A stretch of 64,000 bases of DNA from Heligmosomoides polygyrus polygyrus (GCA_947396885.1 OX377204.1:54423139-54487138); one strand, 5' to 3'. Positions 22,792 through 35,532 are shown, numbered from the stretch's first letter. Numbers and translations: made by a program. The notes: generated by a model not told the origin, from the sequence alone.

Positions 22792-22810
22792 TAACGCTTC
22801 ATCCTTAACT

Positions 22811-22873
22811 GTGAGGTGGCACATGAAGGGGTGCCACCGCGGTGAGGTGGCACCCCTTCATGTGCCACCTCAC
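22811..22873. repeat. Perfect 28-bp hairpin at the LINE 5' end
   Basis: Arms 22811-22838 and 22846-22873 are exact reverse complements separated by the 7-base loop GCGGTGA. It starts five bases inside the 5' boundary set by the TSD, so it is part of the element's 5' untranslated region. Partial repeats of the same words (CACCGCGGTGA, GAAGGGGTG) follow immediately. Confidence 0.9.
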
Positions 22874-22946
22874 CGCGGTGAAGGGGTGAACATCACTTTG
22901 TGATGGCTAACGGCACAAACGGTCACGCAGTACGCGACGCTTTGTC

Positions 22947-25907
22947 GTGTATGGGCGGCTTTCCTGTATCCCTGGCCAGGAACATGTGAGTAACCAGACC
23001 ACCGCTACGGCTCAAACAACTAAACCCGCGCCCCAGTCCTCCGCGCGCCGGAGGTGGACTTCTACGACGTCGGTTGCGTCCACTTATAACTGTCGTTCGA
23101 TCGCATCTGAGCAGGATCTTCGGACACTGCTTTACAGAAGCCGCAACATCAAATACGACGTTATCGCCCTGCAGGAAACGAAAGGCAGAACGGAAACCAT
23201 AAGAAGGACCGACCACAACGAGCTTCTCATTATCGGAGCAAAGGTGGACAGAATGAATATTGGCGGAGTTGGATTTTTCGTCAATTCGACAGTGCACCAC
23301 CTAGTAGACTCTTACAAGATCATCAGTCCGCGAGTAGCTGTTCTTCGTCTGGAAACCAAAGATCAAGGAACCATCTCCATCATAAATGGATATGCTCCAA
23401 CATCTGCGGCCACAGATGAAGAAAAGGAGGAATTCTACAAGCTGTTCGAAAGGACTGTCAACGACGAAAAGAGCTACTACAAAGTTGTCGTTGGTGACTT
23501 TAACGCTATCGTTGGTACGAATGATCATGACGAATGGAGGCTAGGACCACATGGAACTTCCTCAGGGAACGAAAACGGAGAGCGCCTGATAGACTTCCTA
23601 TCCGCGTGCCGTCTCTACCATGGAAATTCTATGTTTAAGAAGCCTTCAAACCGACGATGGACCTGGGAAAGCCCAAATGGAGAAACACGTTCGGAGATCG
23701 ACCATGTTCTTACGAACAGACGCTGGAGTCTGTTCGACGTCTCTGTGCTGCCTTCATTTGACACCGGCTCGGATCACCGTCTTGTCCGTGCGAAGCTGAC
23801 TCTCAAAAAGAGGATGTTCAAGCGTGACACCCATAAACCGGCACCGGTGAGGATCCCCACATTCAAGTCTGAGGAGTTGGAATATGCGATAAAGTCGTAT
23901 GATTGGAATCTTCTTGAAGATCCATCGGAAGACTACGACCTTCTCTCCAAAGGACTGTTGAAATGTGCTAGCAGCTCTTGCGAAGCCACATCGCCGTCTG
24001 CTTCAAGACTCAACGCACATGCGATTAAACTCTTGGAGCAAAGAAGAGCTGTTAAACTGGATCCTATTGCTCCCATCTGGAAAAAGTCACCATCTCGAAG
24101 GCCTGTCGAATTGCAGTGAAGGAGTCCATTCAAGCCTACAGAAGATTGAAGTTGTTAGAAGCGGCTGGGAAAGGTTCAAGCATAAAGCGCTGCAAACGAG
24201 ATCTCTGCGATCAGAAGGCAATAATGTCAGCCCTTGTGGGTAAGGATGGAACAACGCAAACGTCTCGAAGAGCGATGGAGGCCATCGTTCAGGAATTCTA
24301 CACAGATCTGTTCCGTTCTTCCATCACTGTCCCGAAATGCTTGATGCCACCAGCTGAGGAAGTACCTCCCATTCTGGAATCAGAAGTTGCTCATGCTATC
24401 AGAAGGATGAAGCTGGGCACTGCTCCCGGACCGGACGGCATTTCTGCTGATCTCCTTCGTGCGGGTGGCAGTGCCGTCTGCTCACTTCTTGCCAAGCACT
24501 TCAACCACTACCTTCGACTTGGTAGGATTCCGGACTCATGGAAGGAGTCGAAAACAGTTTTAATCTTCAAAAAAGGTCAGCAGGAGGATATCAACAACTA
24601 TCAACCCATCAGTCTTCTCTCGGTTGTGTGCAAGATCTTCACCAAGATACTGCTTAACCGCATGGAGCGTTGCTTGGATGAATATCAGCCAGTGGAGCAA
24701 GCAGGGTTTCGCAAGGATTTCTCCTGCATGGACCATATTCAGACTGTCTCACAGCTCATCGAAAGGAGCCGCGAATACCACCTCCCACTTGTCCTTGTCT
24801 TCGTGGATTACCGGAAAGCGTTCGACTCTGTGGAAATCAACGCCATTCTGAACGCCCTTGTGCACGCTGGTATACCATCGTCCTACATCCGACTTCTCGA
24901 CGAATGTTTCTCGAACACATCGACTACCATCCAGCTGTTCGATCGAAAGCTTAAAATTCCTATCGGGAAAGGAGTACGGCAGGGAGACACGATTTCTCCC
25001 AAGCTATTTACAGCGGCACTTCAGGATGCCATGAAAGACTTGAACTGGGACGATAAAGGCTACCTTGTCAACGGTAAACGGATCAGCAACCTTCGCTTCG
25101 CCGACGATATTGTTCTGATCTCTACCAGCACGGCAGAAGCCGAGGAAATGCTGAACGAGCTCAATGTGGCAGGTATGAAGATTGGATTGGACATGAATAT
25201 GTCCAAAACGCAGTTTATGGTCAACCAGTGGTGTGACACGGGACTCGTAAGGTTAAATGGAGTCGCTCTGCAACAGGTCGACTCCTACGTCTATCTGGGA
25301 AGAGAGCTGAACATGGATAACGACCTCGCTCCTGAAATCGCCCGCAGGAGACGCGCAGCATGGGCAGCCTTCAGTTCGATTCGCGAAGTCACCGATCAGG
25401 TCAAGGATCCCGGCCTCAGGGCCTCGATATTCAACGCCTCTGTACTGCCTGCGATGTGTTACGCGACGGAAACCTGGCCCGACAACAAGACAATCGCCAG
25501 AGCGATGCAAACTACGCATCGTGCACTGGAGAGATGTCTTCTGAGGACAAGCCTTCGTCAGCAATGGCAAGAAGGCTACGAAGCTCGGAGCTACGGGAGA
25601 AGTCGCAATTAGCAGACCCGCTGCAGTACATGAAGAAGTCCAAATATCGCTGGGCCGGACACCTGCTTCGACGAAAGGACGATAGATGGAGTCTCCGTGT
25701 CACAGAATGGCTCCCGAGAGACCATAAGAGACCACTGGGACGACCGCCAACGCGATGGGCAGACTCATTCTCAAGATCTTTCAGAGAGCGGAGTCTGCCT
25801 CACTGGATGCAAGCAGCCAGAGATCGAGGGGGTCTGGAAGAGTTGTGGTTCCCGCTGAGAAGACCTCCAGCCGACAAAGGACCATCAAAGTATCAAAGTA
25901 AAGTAAG
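22947..25907 (+). pseudogene. RTE endonuclease-reverse transcriptase, two frameshifts
   Basis: The first frame (22947-24119) holds an APE-type endonuclease: TYNCRSIA (Asn), QETKG (Glu), NGYAPTSA (Tyr), VGDFNAIVG (Asp, Asn), SEIDHVL and GSDHRLV (Asp, His). The RT domain is in a second frame (open to 25612) with [13 protein letters not shown] and the active-site FADD at 25097-25108. A third frame from about 25560 carries the C-terminal RWAGHLLR and GRPPTRW motifs. Frame changes occur at about 24075-24110 and about 25550-25600. The encoded protein would nick target DNA and prime reverse transcription from the nick. All catalytic motifs remain, so damage is limited to the two frameshifts. Confidence 0.9.
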
Positions 25908-25921
25908 TAACGCTTCATCCT

Positions 25922-26406
25922 ATCCAGCTATGTACCTAGGTCGCTATGCTTTAGAAGGGCGTTTCCTGGCGGAAAAATCTGTATGTAAATTTTTTATCCC
26001 AGCATGAGTAAAGTTGAAGGAGCCAATTTAGTAATCAGCATCCAAAATAATCCCATATGCGAAATTTGGACAAAATCGGTGATCAAGGCCCCACTACATT
26101 GTCACTTGCTCGTTCCTTCACGTCCCGTTTTCCCCCACGGATCTTCCTCGATAGAGAGCCTTCGGGCTCTCTTGTTAAGAGGGATCTCGGGCCGCTTGTC
26201 GCAGGGCCACGTAGCGCGACCCCGGGTGGTGGATAGGGGAATTAAACGCGAACCAAATGCGACCGTGTACTGCCCAGAGACGCAGGTGGGATGCAGGGGA
26301 TGGACTCCTTGCTCCTGCTGTGTCGGGTCGACGCGTTCCTTGGGCGTGGGAGCGGCATGTTCGTGCACAGTGTGCGCGGATGTGTCCGTGACTGTGCGGA
26401 TTGTAA
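25922..26406. other. DNA-element arm remnant and 5' flank or UTR of the next LINE
   Basis: About 26010-26090 resembles the reverse complement of the fold-back arm (GTAATCAGCATCC... ACAAAATCGGTGATC). The remainder to 26406 is GC-rich and probably part of the 5' untranslated region of the LINE at 26407; a perfect GAGAGCC-TTCGG-type small hairpin lies near 26155. The 5' boundary of that LINE could not be fixed. Confidence 0.4.
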
Positions 26407-29400
26407 ATGTGTCTGCTCGGCCAAAAGCTTGCACTCGGTAGACTGGGAGTACATCGTAAGGCGATTCGAGGCCGCCTCAAAAGTCTCGCCCCGTCCCTTC
26501 GGGCAGTCTGGCTGGCTGCCCGGAGTACCCCGCCCACACGACAGAGCCTGACTAGCTACCCGTGTTGTATTCCAGTCAAACACAGCAGCACTAAAGGGCC
26601 TCATTCCCCTGACCCCGAAAGAGCCCCCATTTCTGCAGCGATGGGAAGGATGAGTACGGAGAGGCTGCTAAAATCTCAGGGCCTAACCAGGCTGCGCAAA
26701 CTGAGGACTTGGATGACGATCTGTACTTACAACGCCCGCACGCTTGCGTCGGAAGCATCCGTCGAGGACCTGATGATGCCAGCCAGGAAGATCAAGTACG
26801 ACGTCATCGGACTGACCGAGACGAGAAGACACCACCCCCTACACGCCGGCTACGACTCCGGAGAACTGTTCCTCGGAACATGCGACAGCAGGGGAGTAGG
26901 CGGCGTTGGTGTCCTCGTCAACAGGCACTTGGCCATGAACATCGATTCGTACGAGTCTCTGACAAGCCGAATCGGACGTCTGCGACTGAAGCGATGTGGC
27001 TCCGTGCCAGCCTTGACTGTGTTCGTCGCGTATGCCCCAACATCCGACTAGGACGACGAAGACGTCGAGGCCTTCTACGTGGAGCTGGAGAAGTTCTATA
27101 AGGAAGATCACACCTTCTACACGGTGATCGTCGGCGACTTCAACGCCAAGATCGGGCCACGAAGGTCGCCGGAAGAACTTCACATCGGAACCCACGGTTT
27201 GGAGTGGAACGAGCAAGGTGAAAGGCTGTCTGAGTTTATCATGTCGACCAAGACCATCCATGGAAACTCGCAGTTCCAGAAGCCTCCCTCCCTACGATGG
27301 ACCTGGGAATCTCCCGGTGGCCAGTTCCACAACGAGATCGACAACATCATCTTCAACCGCAAATATTGCCTGACCGACGTCTCCGTTGTCCCCAAGTTCT
27401 ACACGGGATCGGACCACCGCCTCCTTCGCGCAAGGTTCCGCTTTTCGCGTCAAGGAGAGAAGGCCGCGAAGTTCAAGAAGAGGAGTCCCAGAACGACCAT
27501 CAACTCTGACCTCTACACCTCTCTTGCCGGTCTTTGGGAAGATGCCGTCACGGACAACGTCGACGAGGAATACGACCGCTTCGTGCACCATCTCCACGAT
27601 AGTGCTAAGGGAGCCGAGAGCTTGAAGACCACCAAGAGACGTCTGTCTCCGGAAACTCTCGAGCTGATACGCCAGCGTGGAGCAGCACGAGCGTCAGGCA
27701 ACTACCAACTGACGTCCGAGCTTGCGAAGCTATGCAGAGAGGCGATAAAGGAGGATCTTAAGGAGAGAAGGGCGGAAGTGTTGGCTGAAGCAGCAGAGGC
27801 AGGGCTGAGCATCCGCAATGCCCGCCGGAACTTCGCCAACTTCAAGACCAAGATGACAGCTCTCCGACGTCCCGACGGAACCGTCACCTCTTCCAGAAGG
27901 ACCATGGAGAGGGTCATCCACGACTTCTACTCCGATCTCTTCGATAGCCACGTCCACCTGCCCCCATGCCATCTTCCGCAGGATGGATACGTCGTCCCCT
28001 CTGTTCTCCCTTCCGAGATCCGACACGCCATCTCGTCGGTGAAGAAACGTACAGCACCCGGTCCCGACAGGATCAGACCCGAACACCTGAAGAACCTCCC
28101 GCCTACGCTCATCAACACCCTGGCGCGGCTCTTCACACGTTACCTGTCGGAGTGCAAGGTTCCATCTCAGTGGAAGACCAGCAGAACCGTCTTGCTGTAC
28201 AAGAAGGGAGACGTGCACGACATTGGCAACTATCGCCCGATCTGCCTGGTGTCCGTAGTCTACAAGCTGTTCACTCGAGTTATCCTGAATAGGATTAGCA
28301 GAACGCTGGACGAAGCACAGCCATGCGAACAAGCAGGATTTCGGAGAGGATTCAGCACGATCGACCACATACACACCATTACGAAGCTCATCGAAGTGTC
28401 GCGAGAGTACAAGCTGCCGCTGTGCCTTACTTTCATCGACCTGAAGAAGGCATTCGACTCTGTCGAAACTGAAGCGGTCATCGAAGCCCTGCTCACTCAG
28501 GGCGTTCCTACTCAGTACATCAGAGTCCTTCGAGAGCTGTACAGTGGATTCACGACCAAGATCTCACCATTCTACAACGACGTCGTCGTCGACGTGAAGA
28601 GAGGGGTTCGGCAAGGGGATACCATATCCCCGAAGCTCTTCAGCGCCACTCTCGAAAACGTCATGCGGGAAGACATGGGAGTGAAGGTCGACGGCCGGCA
28701 ACTACATCATCTTCGCTTCGCTGACGACATCGTGCTCATAACACCGAGCATCAGCCAGGCGGAGCGAATGCTGGCCGACTTCGATCGTGTATGTGGGAAC
28801 GTTGAACTGCAGCTGAATCTTACGAAGACGATGTTCATGAGGAACGGATGGGTTTCTGATGCCCCATTCTCACTCAACGGAACGAACATCTCCGAATGCT
28901 CCAGCTATGTGTATCTGGGTCGCGAAGTCAACATGGCCAACGACCTAGCACCAGAGCTGAGCAGGAGGAAAAGAGCGGCTTGGGGAGCTTTCAAGAGCGT
29001 CGAGGAAGTCGCGAAGAAGACGAAGAACGTCCGACTCCGTGCCCACCTATTCGACTCCACTGTTCTTCCTGCCCTAACATACGCGTCAGAGACCTGGGCT
29101 ATACGAAAGCAGGATGAACATGCGATCAGCGTCGCGCAGCGTGGAATCGAGAGGACGATGCTCGGAGTGAAACGACTCACGCAAGTGAGAGAAGGCCTCC
29201 GGAGTTCCGAGCTTCGCCGACGCTCGAAAATCAGAGACGCTGTCGCGTGGGCCAAGTTGTCGAAAATTAGGTGGGCCGGCCACGTAATGCGCTTCGCAGA
29301 CACCCGCTGGACAAGAGCCATCACCGACTGGATTCCGCGGGATGTCAAAAGAACACCAGGACGCCCACCAACGCGTTGGTCGGACTTCTTCGTTAAAGCC

Positions 29401-29538
29401 CTGAACGACCGATATGACGCTCTTCGTGACCCTCGAGCGAGGAGGATCCATTGGACCACTCTGGCACGCGACAGGGACGAATGGAGACGCTGCTGGCACC
29501 CGCTCGAGCAATTCGATGATCAACGGGACGACAGGTGA
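26407..29538 (+). pseudogene. RTE endonuclease-reverse transcriptase with one TAG stop
   Basis: One frame runs from 26407 to the stop at 29536-29538 with a single in-frame TAG at 27049-27051, right after the AYAPTSD block of the endonuclease. Likely native start codons are at 26641 or 26650 (MGRMSTERLL), since upstream codons look untranslated. Endonuclease motifs: [44 protein letters not shown] motifs: [33 protein letters not shown], and FADD at 28717-28728. The C-terminus has [11 protein letters not shown] and [11 protein letters not shown]. About 1,044 codons, of which about 965 lie beyond the likely start. A single base change separates this frame from being fully open, so it is probably a young insertion. 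Confidence 0.9.
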
Positions 29539-29770
29539 TACAGGTGATCCCGTTTTCCCGTTTTAGTATTTTGCCGTTCTGAATTGCTTGCGAGTTTTTT
29601 TTTTTCATTTTCCATTTCTTTGTTCCTTCAGCTATTTTTTGGAAAGATGGTTAGTTTTTGTTTGTTTTGTTTTTCTGTTGTTTGTTCAGTGCTGGATCTG
29701 TTTTTAGACTTGCATGACGACGTGTACAAGACTGAGTGCAATAAATAAATAAATAAATAAATAAATAAAC
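26407..29770 (+). mobile_element. Near-intact RTE LINE with (AAAT)n tail
   Basis: Contains a single long endonuclease-RT frame interrupted once, a roughly 200-bp 3' untranslated region, and a tail of AATA/TAAA repeats at about 29739-29769. The tail type is typical of RTE and CR1 LINEs. The 5' end is somewhere before 26640; no TSD was recognised, possibly because the upstream boundary has diverged. Fragments of the same subfamily lie at 3124-3595 (+) and 5025-5665 (-). Confidence 0.85.
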
Positions 29771-30760
29771 GTAATGACAGCCAAAATCTTGAAGTGACTA
29801 CTGATGAAAAAATGAAGGAGCTCCTCGTGTTGTACCATCCACACATATTACGCTTTCTCTGTGCAGCGGATGACGGAACAGTCCAACTGAACGATCGGAA
29901 GTTATTTTTAAGAACTGGCAAACATGGTTGGGTGGTTGTCGGCGGTATCTTATCTTTTTCAAATAATTGTGGTCACAAGCATAGGATGGCAGTAGTGTGT
30001 CTCATGACTCCAATACCTCGCTTTCGAAAGCCGTAGGTATAAGCACGCGACGGCAAAGGAGTTGGGGTCAAGATCACCGATTTCACCCGGATTTTGTGTG
30101 TAGGAGCTTTTCGTTGTGCTGATCACGAATCCGGCATTTACTGTTGAAATTTCGGCTAATTACGGTATGCATAGGTAAGGATGATCACCACAGTAAACGT
30201 ATCGAAACTTGTTCAGGAGAAGAATTCTGCAATTTTAACCTATACTTTTGTAATCAGCATCCCAGACCCTATCTACCTACCTAGATATTCCAAAGTTCTA
30301 TGGGAGGTCGAAACTCTCCACTGATATAAAGTGTGCACCAATGTGTGTGTGTACACTCCCTCGGTAGCCCGTGGTCCCTAGTCATACCGACGCAATGGGT
30401 GAGATCGCCGTCACGGTTTTGCCAAGGGAACTTGTCATCTCCGTACGCAGACCACTCGAGCCATTTAGGATCGCGGTCAGAAATCCAGAAAAGGAGGGTG
30501 CAACGCTGTGACACAAGAGCTGGCGCCCAACGCCGACCTCTTTAGTCCTATGTGGTCGAGCTCAAGAAGCTCCCAGGGAAACACTAGTTACGTACTCACC
30601 TGATTTAGCCCAGCCCCAGCTAATTGGATTGTAGGATCAATTTGGTCAACGGTGAAGGTTAGTGTTGGCTGGGAATAAGCTTCAATGCTTCCCACTTTGG
30701 TCCTTAGCCGTTCTAGCATAGATACGCACTAGCGAGTGGTAAAACAAGAGTCTTTCCACA
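29771..30760. other. Mostly unassigned; remnant of DNA-element arm
   Basis: About 30060-30260 shows diverged words of the fold-back arm (GGGGTCAAGATCACCGATTT, GTAATCAGCATCCC). A plus-strand frame at 29794-30036 is open and protein-like (ADDGTVQLNDRKLFLRTGK) but has no recognisable family. Nothing else is identifiable. Confidence 0.35.
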
Positions 30761-30775
30761 GTAAAGAATTTAGAA

Positions 30776-31380
30776 TGCGTGGAGGATCACAAACTGATCG
30801 AGCCACATCACCTATCTATTGGGAGGTTTTTTGCTCGTCGTCAGCGTACACGAAGGGGAATGTGACTGAAAACTTGCCCTGTTGTTGTCACAGCGTAGCT
30901 TTCCTCGTGCTAATATTGGTAGTCCACATAATGCTTACCGATTGTACCTCGAGAGCGAGTAAACTTCTTCGAAACTTTACTGCTCCTATATTCCCTTTCA
31001 CCGTGCCAATCTGTCATGAGCCGAAAAGACGTCACCTTAAGGAATTTCTGGAGCAACTTCTCAAGATTTTCTGCATTTCAGCTCTGCTTTTAATGTTTAA
31101 GAACACTGCCTCGTGCAACACCTCAGAAGATGTCGCGAACCCCTTACGTTTCGGAGCTTTCCTCGCATGCGGCTGTCAGCTGTTGTTCATTCGTCTGCGT
31201 TACTACTTTGTGGACTGTTCCGTAGCTTGGTCTATTCAGTTTTCTGCAAAACTACAACGAAAACAACAGCGTGACGAGAGGAAGGCATTATTATGTAGCT
31301 GTCTTGCCGAGTGCAACCCTGCAGGATCACACCTATTGTTTTGCCTTGCGTTGATAATTTTACAACATAAAGCTAAGTGA
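30776..31380 (+). CDS. Unrecognised 202-codon open frame, possible membrane protein
   Basis: Start taken at the ATG at 30776. An acceptor-like TTTCCACAG ends at 30761, 15 bases upstream, which could serve cis- or trans-splicing. The frame is cysteine-rich and has two or three hydrophobic stretches (around VAFLVLILVVHIMLTDC, IFCISALLLMF and FLACGCQLLFIRL). No domain is recognised. A frame this long is not expected often by chance at this base composition, but the composition is not convincing either. Confidence 0.3.
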
Positions 31381-34300
31381 ATTTGAACTTTACACCACTT
31401 ACCGCACTACATTAAAGAGCTTCCCACTTCCTTTTAGCATGGCGCATGGCTGAGGTCGCAGTTCTTGTTCGGAGGTCGTTATCAATAATCACCTGATCGA
31501 CTCAGCGGGTACTCGAGACCTGAGTCAGACGCCTCAAAGGTTTAAGTGTTCCGACTCTCCAGCTTGAGTACAAGCGACAGATACACCCAGAGATGTTCGT
31601 TTCCTTAAAAATAAATTCGCATAGGAAAGCGCAGTTCCTCGTGGAGAAAGGCTTCCCAAAAGACTCTAAACAGGCTTCCTCGCACATATGGCTAGCATTC
31701 TACATGCTTGAGCGATGCCAAGTGTTATGAACTCGATATCGTTTCTGAAGCGCAGAAGTGCATTTGCCGGCGGCCCTCGAGCTCCTATCGTACGTCTTTA
31801 CACTGCAGGTGTCGCGGGACTTTTACTCGCGTTTTCACCACCAGGCGTGCCGGCGTCTTCTTTCTTCAGTGCAGATTTTAGGTTCCGAATTTTATTGGCT
31901 GGTGTGTTGCCCGTTCTTCAACCGCTACTAACGATGCCGGAGTGCAAACTCATATACTCAGCGGCAAGGACCCAGAGAACTAAGATCCAATGGCACGCAA
32001 GTCACCTGCGCGACAACTTCATATAAGAGCGCGGTAGTGAGGGAGATTTGAAGTCGCCATGTAGACGTCTGAACCGTGTCTGGGTGACAGTGGGGATGTC
32101 TGCCGGCATTGACGACGGTTTCTCAGGGACATGAGACTGGATAACCCTTGTTGTCCATTTCTCTGCAGCCTAATAAAACTCACAAACTTTCGCAGCAGGA
32201 GACACAACCCACGTTGCTGGACGCTTATAAAATGTATTCCATTGAACAGCATATCTTTCGGCTTAAAAACATAGGTAGCTGATAGATGAGCCCCTAAGCA
32301 ATTTGTTTCGAGGGCAGTCGGTGATGTTTTAACTCGTGGGATTTTCACGCTTCGTTCGGTCAACTCTATGCGATACACCTGCGTGTAATTGAATGCAGCG
32401 GAAAAGTCATGAGCTCATTAGAATTGGAAGTTGACGAAGCGCTCTGCCCAGAGTTGTTGTTCGCTGAACTGCATAAGTCGAATGCTAATCTTCCACCTTC
32501 CGGCCTAAGACGATGATGCGATCGTAAGACTTCGTTTCTTGCTTTTTAGCATGGAGTTTAGGTGTTCTTTCTGAGCATCATGTCCTTGAGCGAGCTAATG
32601 GTTTGCATGAGCGATATGTGCACGAAACGCTATATAGTCCTTCTAGATAAGCATGTGGATCGGGCTAAACAATCCTTACCAGCGCTAACAACCGGTTCGG
32701 TTGCCTCATGAGCATGCGATGTGGTTAAGGGGCCGGTCCACGATTGTGCAGACGGCTATTTGATGCTATTTGCTTGAGGAGAATAACACACTCCCTTCAG
32801 GTCACTTCAAGAGGTTACTTTGAATCAAAATTGGGCACTCAATGTCCTCCTGCTATGTCCTATGATGCACTGAATGCGTGGCTCATGCTATAAAAGCGAC
32901 GATTACGTATTTCAGTTGGTTCTAGAAGAACGTTTATAGCATGGAAACGTTGTAGCCTCTTTTCAAAAAAGGATTATCACAGCAGATGTTACAAGACAAT
33001 TGCGGAGAAGCAAATAAAACTTAGAAATGTATAAGTGTATTTCGTCACAGTATAATACAGTCGAGTTTTCCCATTTCCAGCGAGATTCTGGGCGACATTC
33101 CTGGGCAGCGATGTGCGATTCTTCGTTCTAGTGCTCCGAATTCCTTTTTACGGCCCTTTTAGCCCTTTCGTAGCATTCTGTGTTCCGTTTATTTCGGGCC
33201 GGAAGACCTATCGGAAGATTCCAAATGACCACTTCAATCAAAAAGTTGTCCTCCATGCAGTTTGAGAGGAATCCTGCTTCACTTGTCAATTATTGCCCTC
33301 CTAGGAGGTTAGAGTATTGCTAAGAGAAGTAATTATGGTTGAGCACGAACACAAAATTAACATTTTGGGCACTGTTGACTGTAACCCTATTATACATTAC
33401 TGTCTCGCTCGTTTCCACTTCACGAAATGTTATGCAAAACATGCGATGCGCTTCAAAGCGGCAACAGCCATCGGTATTGGGTTTTCTAACCATTTTTATC
33501 GGCGGCAGTTCCTTCCACTTTTTAAGACGCGAAAAGTGGTGGCCTTTAGATGCGCCAATTTCCCTTCGAAGTCAGTGGCCATATTAGCCAAGCTCCGCCA
33601 GCTGCTACATATTACGTAAGCCTGGGAAGGCTGTTGGCACCCCCATCGGTTTGAGCTTACAATTAAATTTCGTTGTAAAAAGCAAATGCCTCCATCCAGC
33701 GAGACAAGTAGGATACTTAAAAATCCAAAGCATAGGGTTTCCCAAAGTAACAGTGTAGAAGAACTGCGCACCATATGATGCCGTTATTCGGTTTTTTATT
33801 CGCGACACGGAATGTCGCATTGCTTCCAGAAATTTTTAGAGAGCTGTAACAACCTCTGTCACTGAACTTTGCGTGGTCATTGCTACTAACTGGGCGAATG
33901 GGAGGGCTCATCCGCAGTACAATTTCGAGGAATTTTCAGACCTCTCCTAAGAGTTCATAGAGCGGATTAGTATCGCACGGTAGTGTTTACTCATCATCGT
34001 CATCTCGGTAGTAGGCGGCATCTCCATACATATTGGAAGGGTGCCAGGTTGTTCCGCTAGCAATCATAGCGGACGATTAGTGCGAATCTGCTCGTTCCGT
34101 TGGTGCTTCTCTACGTTTTTGTTGATAAGCAAGGGATTCCTTTCTTGACGTTGAGAAGGCTTTAGTAGATCCTTCAGCCCTTCAGCCTATTCCCTGCTTC
34201 CACAGCAGCTGCTCTGTTTGCTTTGAGCTTCATCTTCGTTAGTTGTTTCGAAACATGATGCGATGGTCGATGAAAATCGGCTTGTGCACGGCTCAGTCAC

Positions 34301-34520
34301 AACAGGTAATGATCAGAGGAGGCAGATGCACGCGTGATGGGTTCTCCCCTTGTTGCCTACTATGTGCGGACCGAGACTGGTCGCAGTTCATCCGCGTGAG
34401 CACATAGGGCCAGCCGCGGAAGGGAGTGTTGCGAACTGCGACGTGTGGCCGGACGAGTGGCCGAGTGGAGAGTCCTAACACGATTCGCGCCCGTCCATGA
34501 GTACTACACCCTTCCAAAAT
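31381..34520. other. No confident feature
   Basis: Several frames of 60-119 codons on both strands (e.g. 32378-32019 minus, 33317-33619 plus) without recognisable domains or consistent splice signals. No clear repeat termini. Confidence 0.35.
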
Positions 34521-34529
34521 TGTTTCCAA

Positions 34530-34690
34530 TAAACAAATATTCTAATATATTTGGTTTCGTGAAAACCCGCATATTCGAATAATGAATATATTCGAATTTT
34601 GGGCCACGTCGAATAGTTGAATAATGAATATGTTCGAGTCTTTGACCTCTTCGAATAGTGAATATTCGAATATCCGAATTTAGATGTATT
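34530..34690. repeat. ATTCGAATA-rich array
   Basis: Degenerate repetition of ATTCGAATA and GAATATTCGAA words with AATGAATATATTCG spacers. The same sequence type surrounds the SINE at 50687-51140. Confidence 0.6.
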
Positions 34691-34699
34691 TGAATTGAA

Positions 34700-35480
34700 A
34701 GACAAATTGAGTCCTAGACTGTACTTCTTTCCTAATTTCTTCTGTAAGACAATGTCTTCAATTTTCAAATCCAAACCCAGCTAATCTTAATAGATTCCGG
34801 CCGTAACGTGTGTATGACATTATGCCACAAAATTTATCAATAAGGAAAACTTTGGTAGAAATGATCAACATTCTACGGCCTCTCATAGTCGTCGTCAAGC
34901 AAACACAGAAGTAAACGTAATCTCAACAAAAAAAACCGATAAACCAGGTTGGACGAAGTTTGGGCAGAAAAATGCTCCTGGACCAGTGAAGTACAGGAAG
35001 TTAAATAGTATCGTTTCGCTTTTTCTCATTTTGATTTTTGTTGATTCTCGGGCCATCAAAAAATTGCCTAGCGAGAAAAAATTGTCATTCTCAAACCATT
35101 TAACCAGAGCCAATCCTTTTCAGTTAACCGTCAAGAACGAAGGTCATCTTCAAGGTCTAAACTGACATACATCCTCAAGTAGATAGACATGCTATTCTGC
35201 TGTTTTACACCCCTTTTTAGTGGTGCTCTATTGAACCTGTCGCTAAGTTTTGAAGGAAGAAATTTTCCCTACATAGTGAAAATTTACAGCCAGTAATGAA
35301 GACTATGGTCTCATGACAGTTTTGCCTTGCATATTTTTTTAAATTATAGGTCAGTTTTTTCGACCCCTTCTCTGGGGGGAGGGTGTCATTCTAATGAGCA
35401 TTTCTCGTAAGATAATAGCAAAAAACAAACTCATTTTCCAAACCATATTTAAGGCTAAGCCGAAGGATGTGAAAAGAAAG
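34700..35480. other. No recognisable feature
   Basis: AT-rich stretch with no convincing gene or repeat boundary. Confidence 0.4.
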
Positions 35481-35481
35481 T

Positions 35482-35532
35482 GAGGAGGATTCGCACTGAG
35501 AGTTCAACTCACAATCAGTGCGAATCCTCCTC
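35482..35532. repeat. Perfect 18-bp inverted repeat
   Basis: Arms 35482-35499 (GAGGAGGATTCGCACTGA) and 35515-35532 are exact reverse complements with a 15-base spacer. A second GAGTTCAA word follows the right arm as well as lying in the spacer. It could be the core of a small MITE or a hairpin. Confidence 0.8.

Larger units (their letters stand above)
22806..25907 (+). mobile_element. Full-length RTE LINE with 14-bp TSD
   Basis: The exact direct repeat TAACGCTTCATCCT lies at 22792-22805 and 25908-25921. The element opens with a perfect 28-bp hairpin (22811-22873), encodes an endonuclease-RT (broken by two frameshifts), and ends in a short imperfect tail built from ATCAAAGT and AAAGTAAG words. 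Length 3102 bp, normal for RTE elements. It shares its subfamily with 26407-29770 (FADD box, RWAGH and GRPPTRW C-terminal motifs). Confidence 0.92.

Noticed and set aside
22806..25907. Programmed frameshifting between endonuclease and RT
   Set aside because: Relatives at 26.4 and 44.4 kb encode both domains in one frame, so the frame changes are better explained as decay.
26102..26604. Overlapping minus-strand frames of 110-120 codons
   Set aside because: They are antisense to the 5' region of a LINE and GC-rich; treated as shadows.
27730..28374. 214-codon minus-strand frame
   Set aside because: Lies exactly antisense to the RT coding region of the 26.4-kb LINE and reflects its codon structure.
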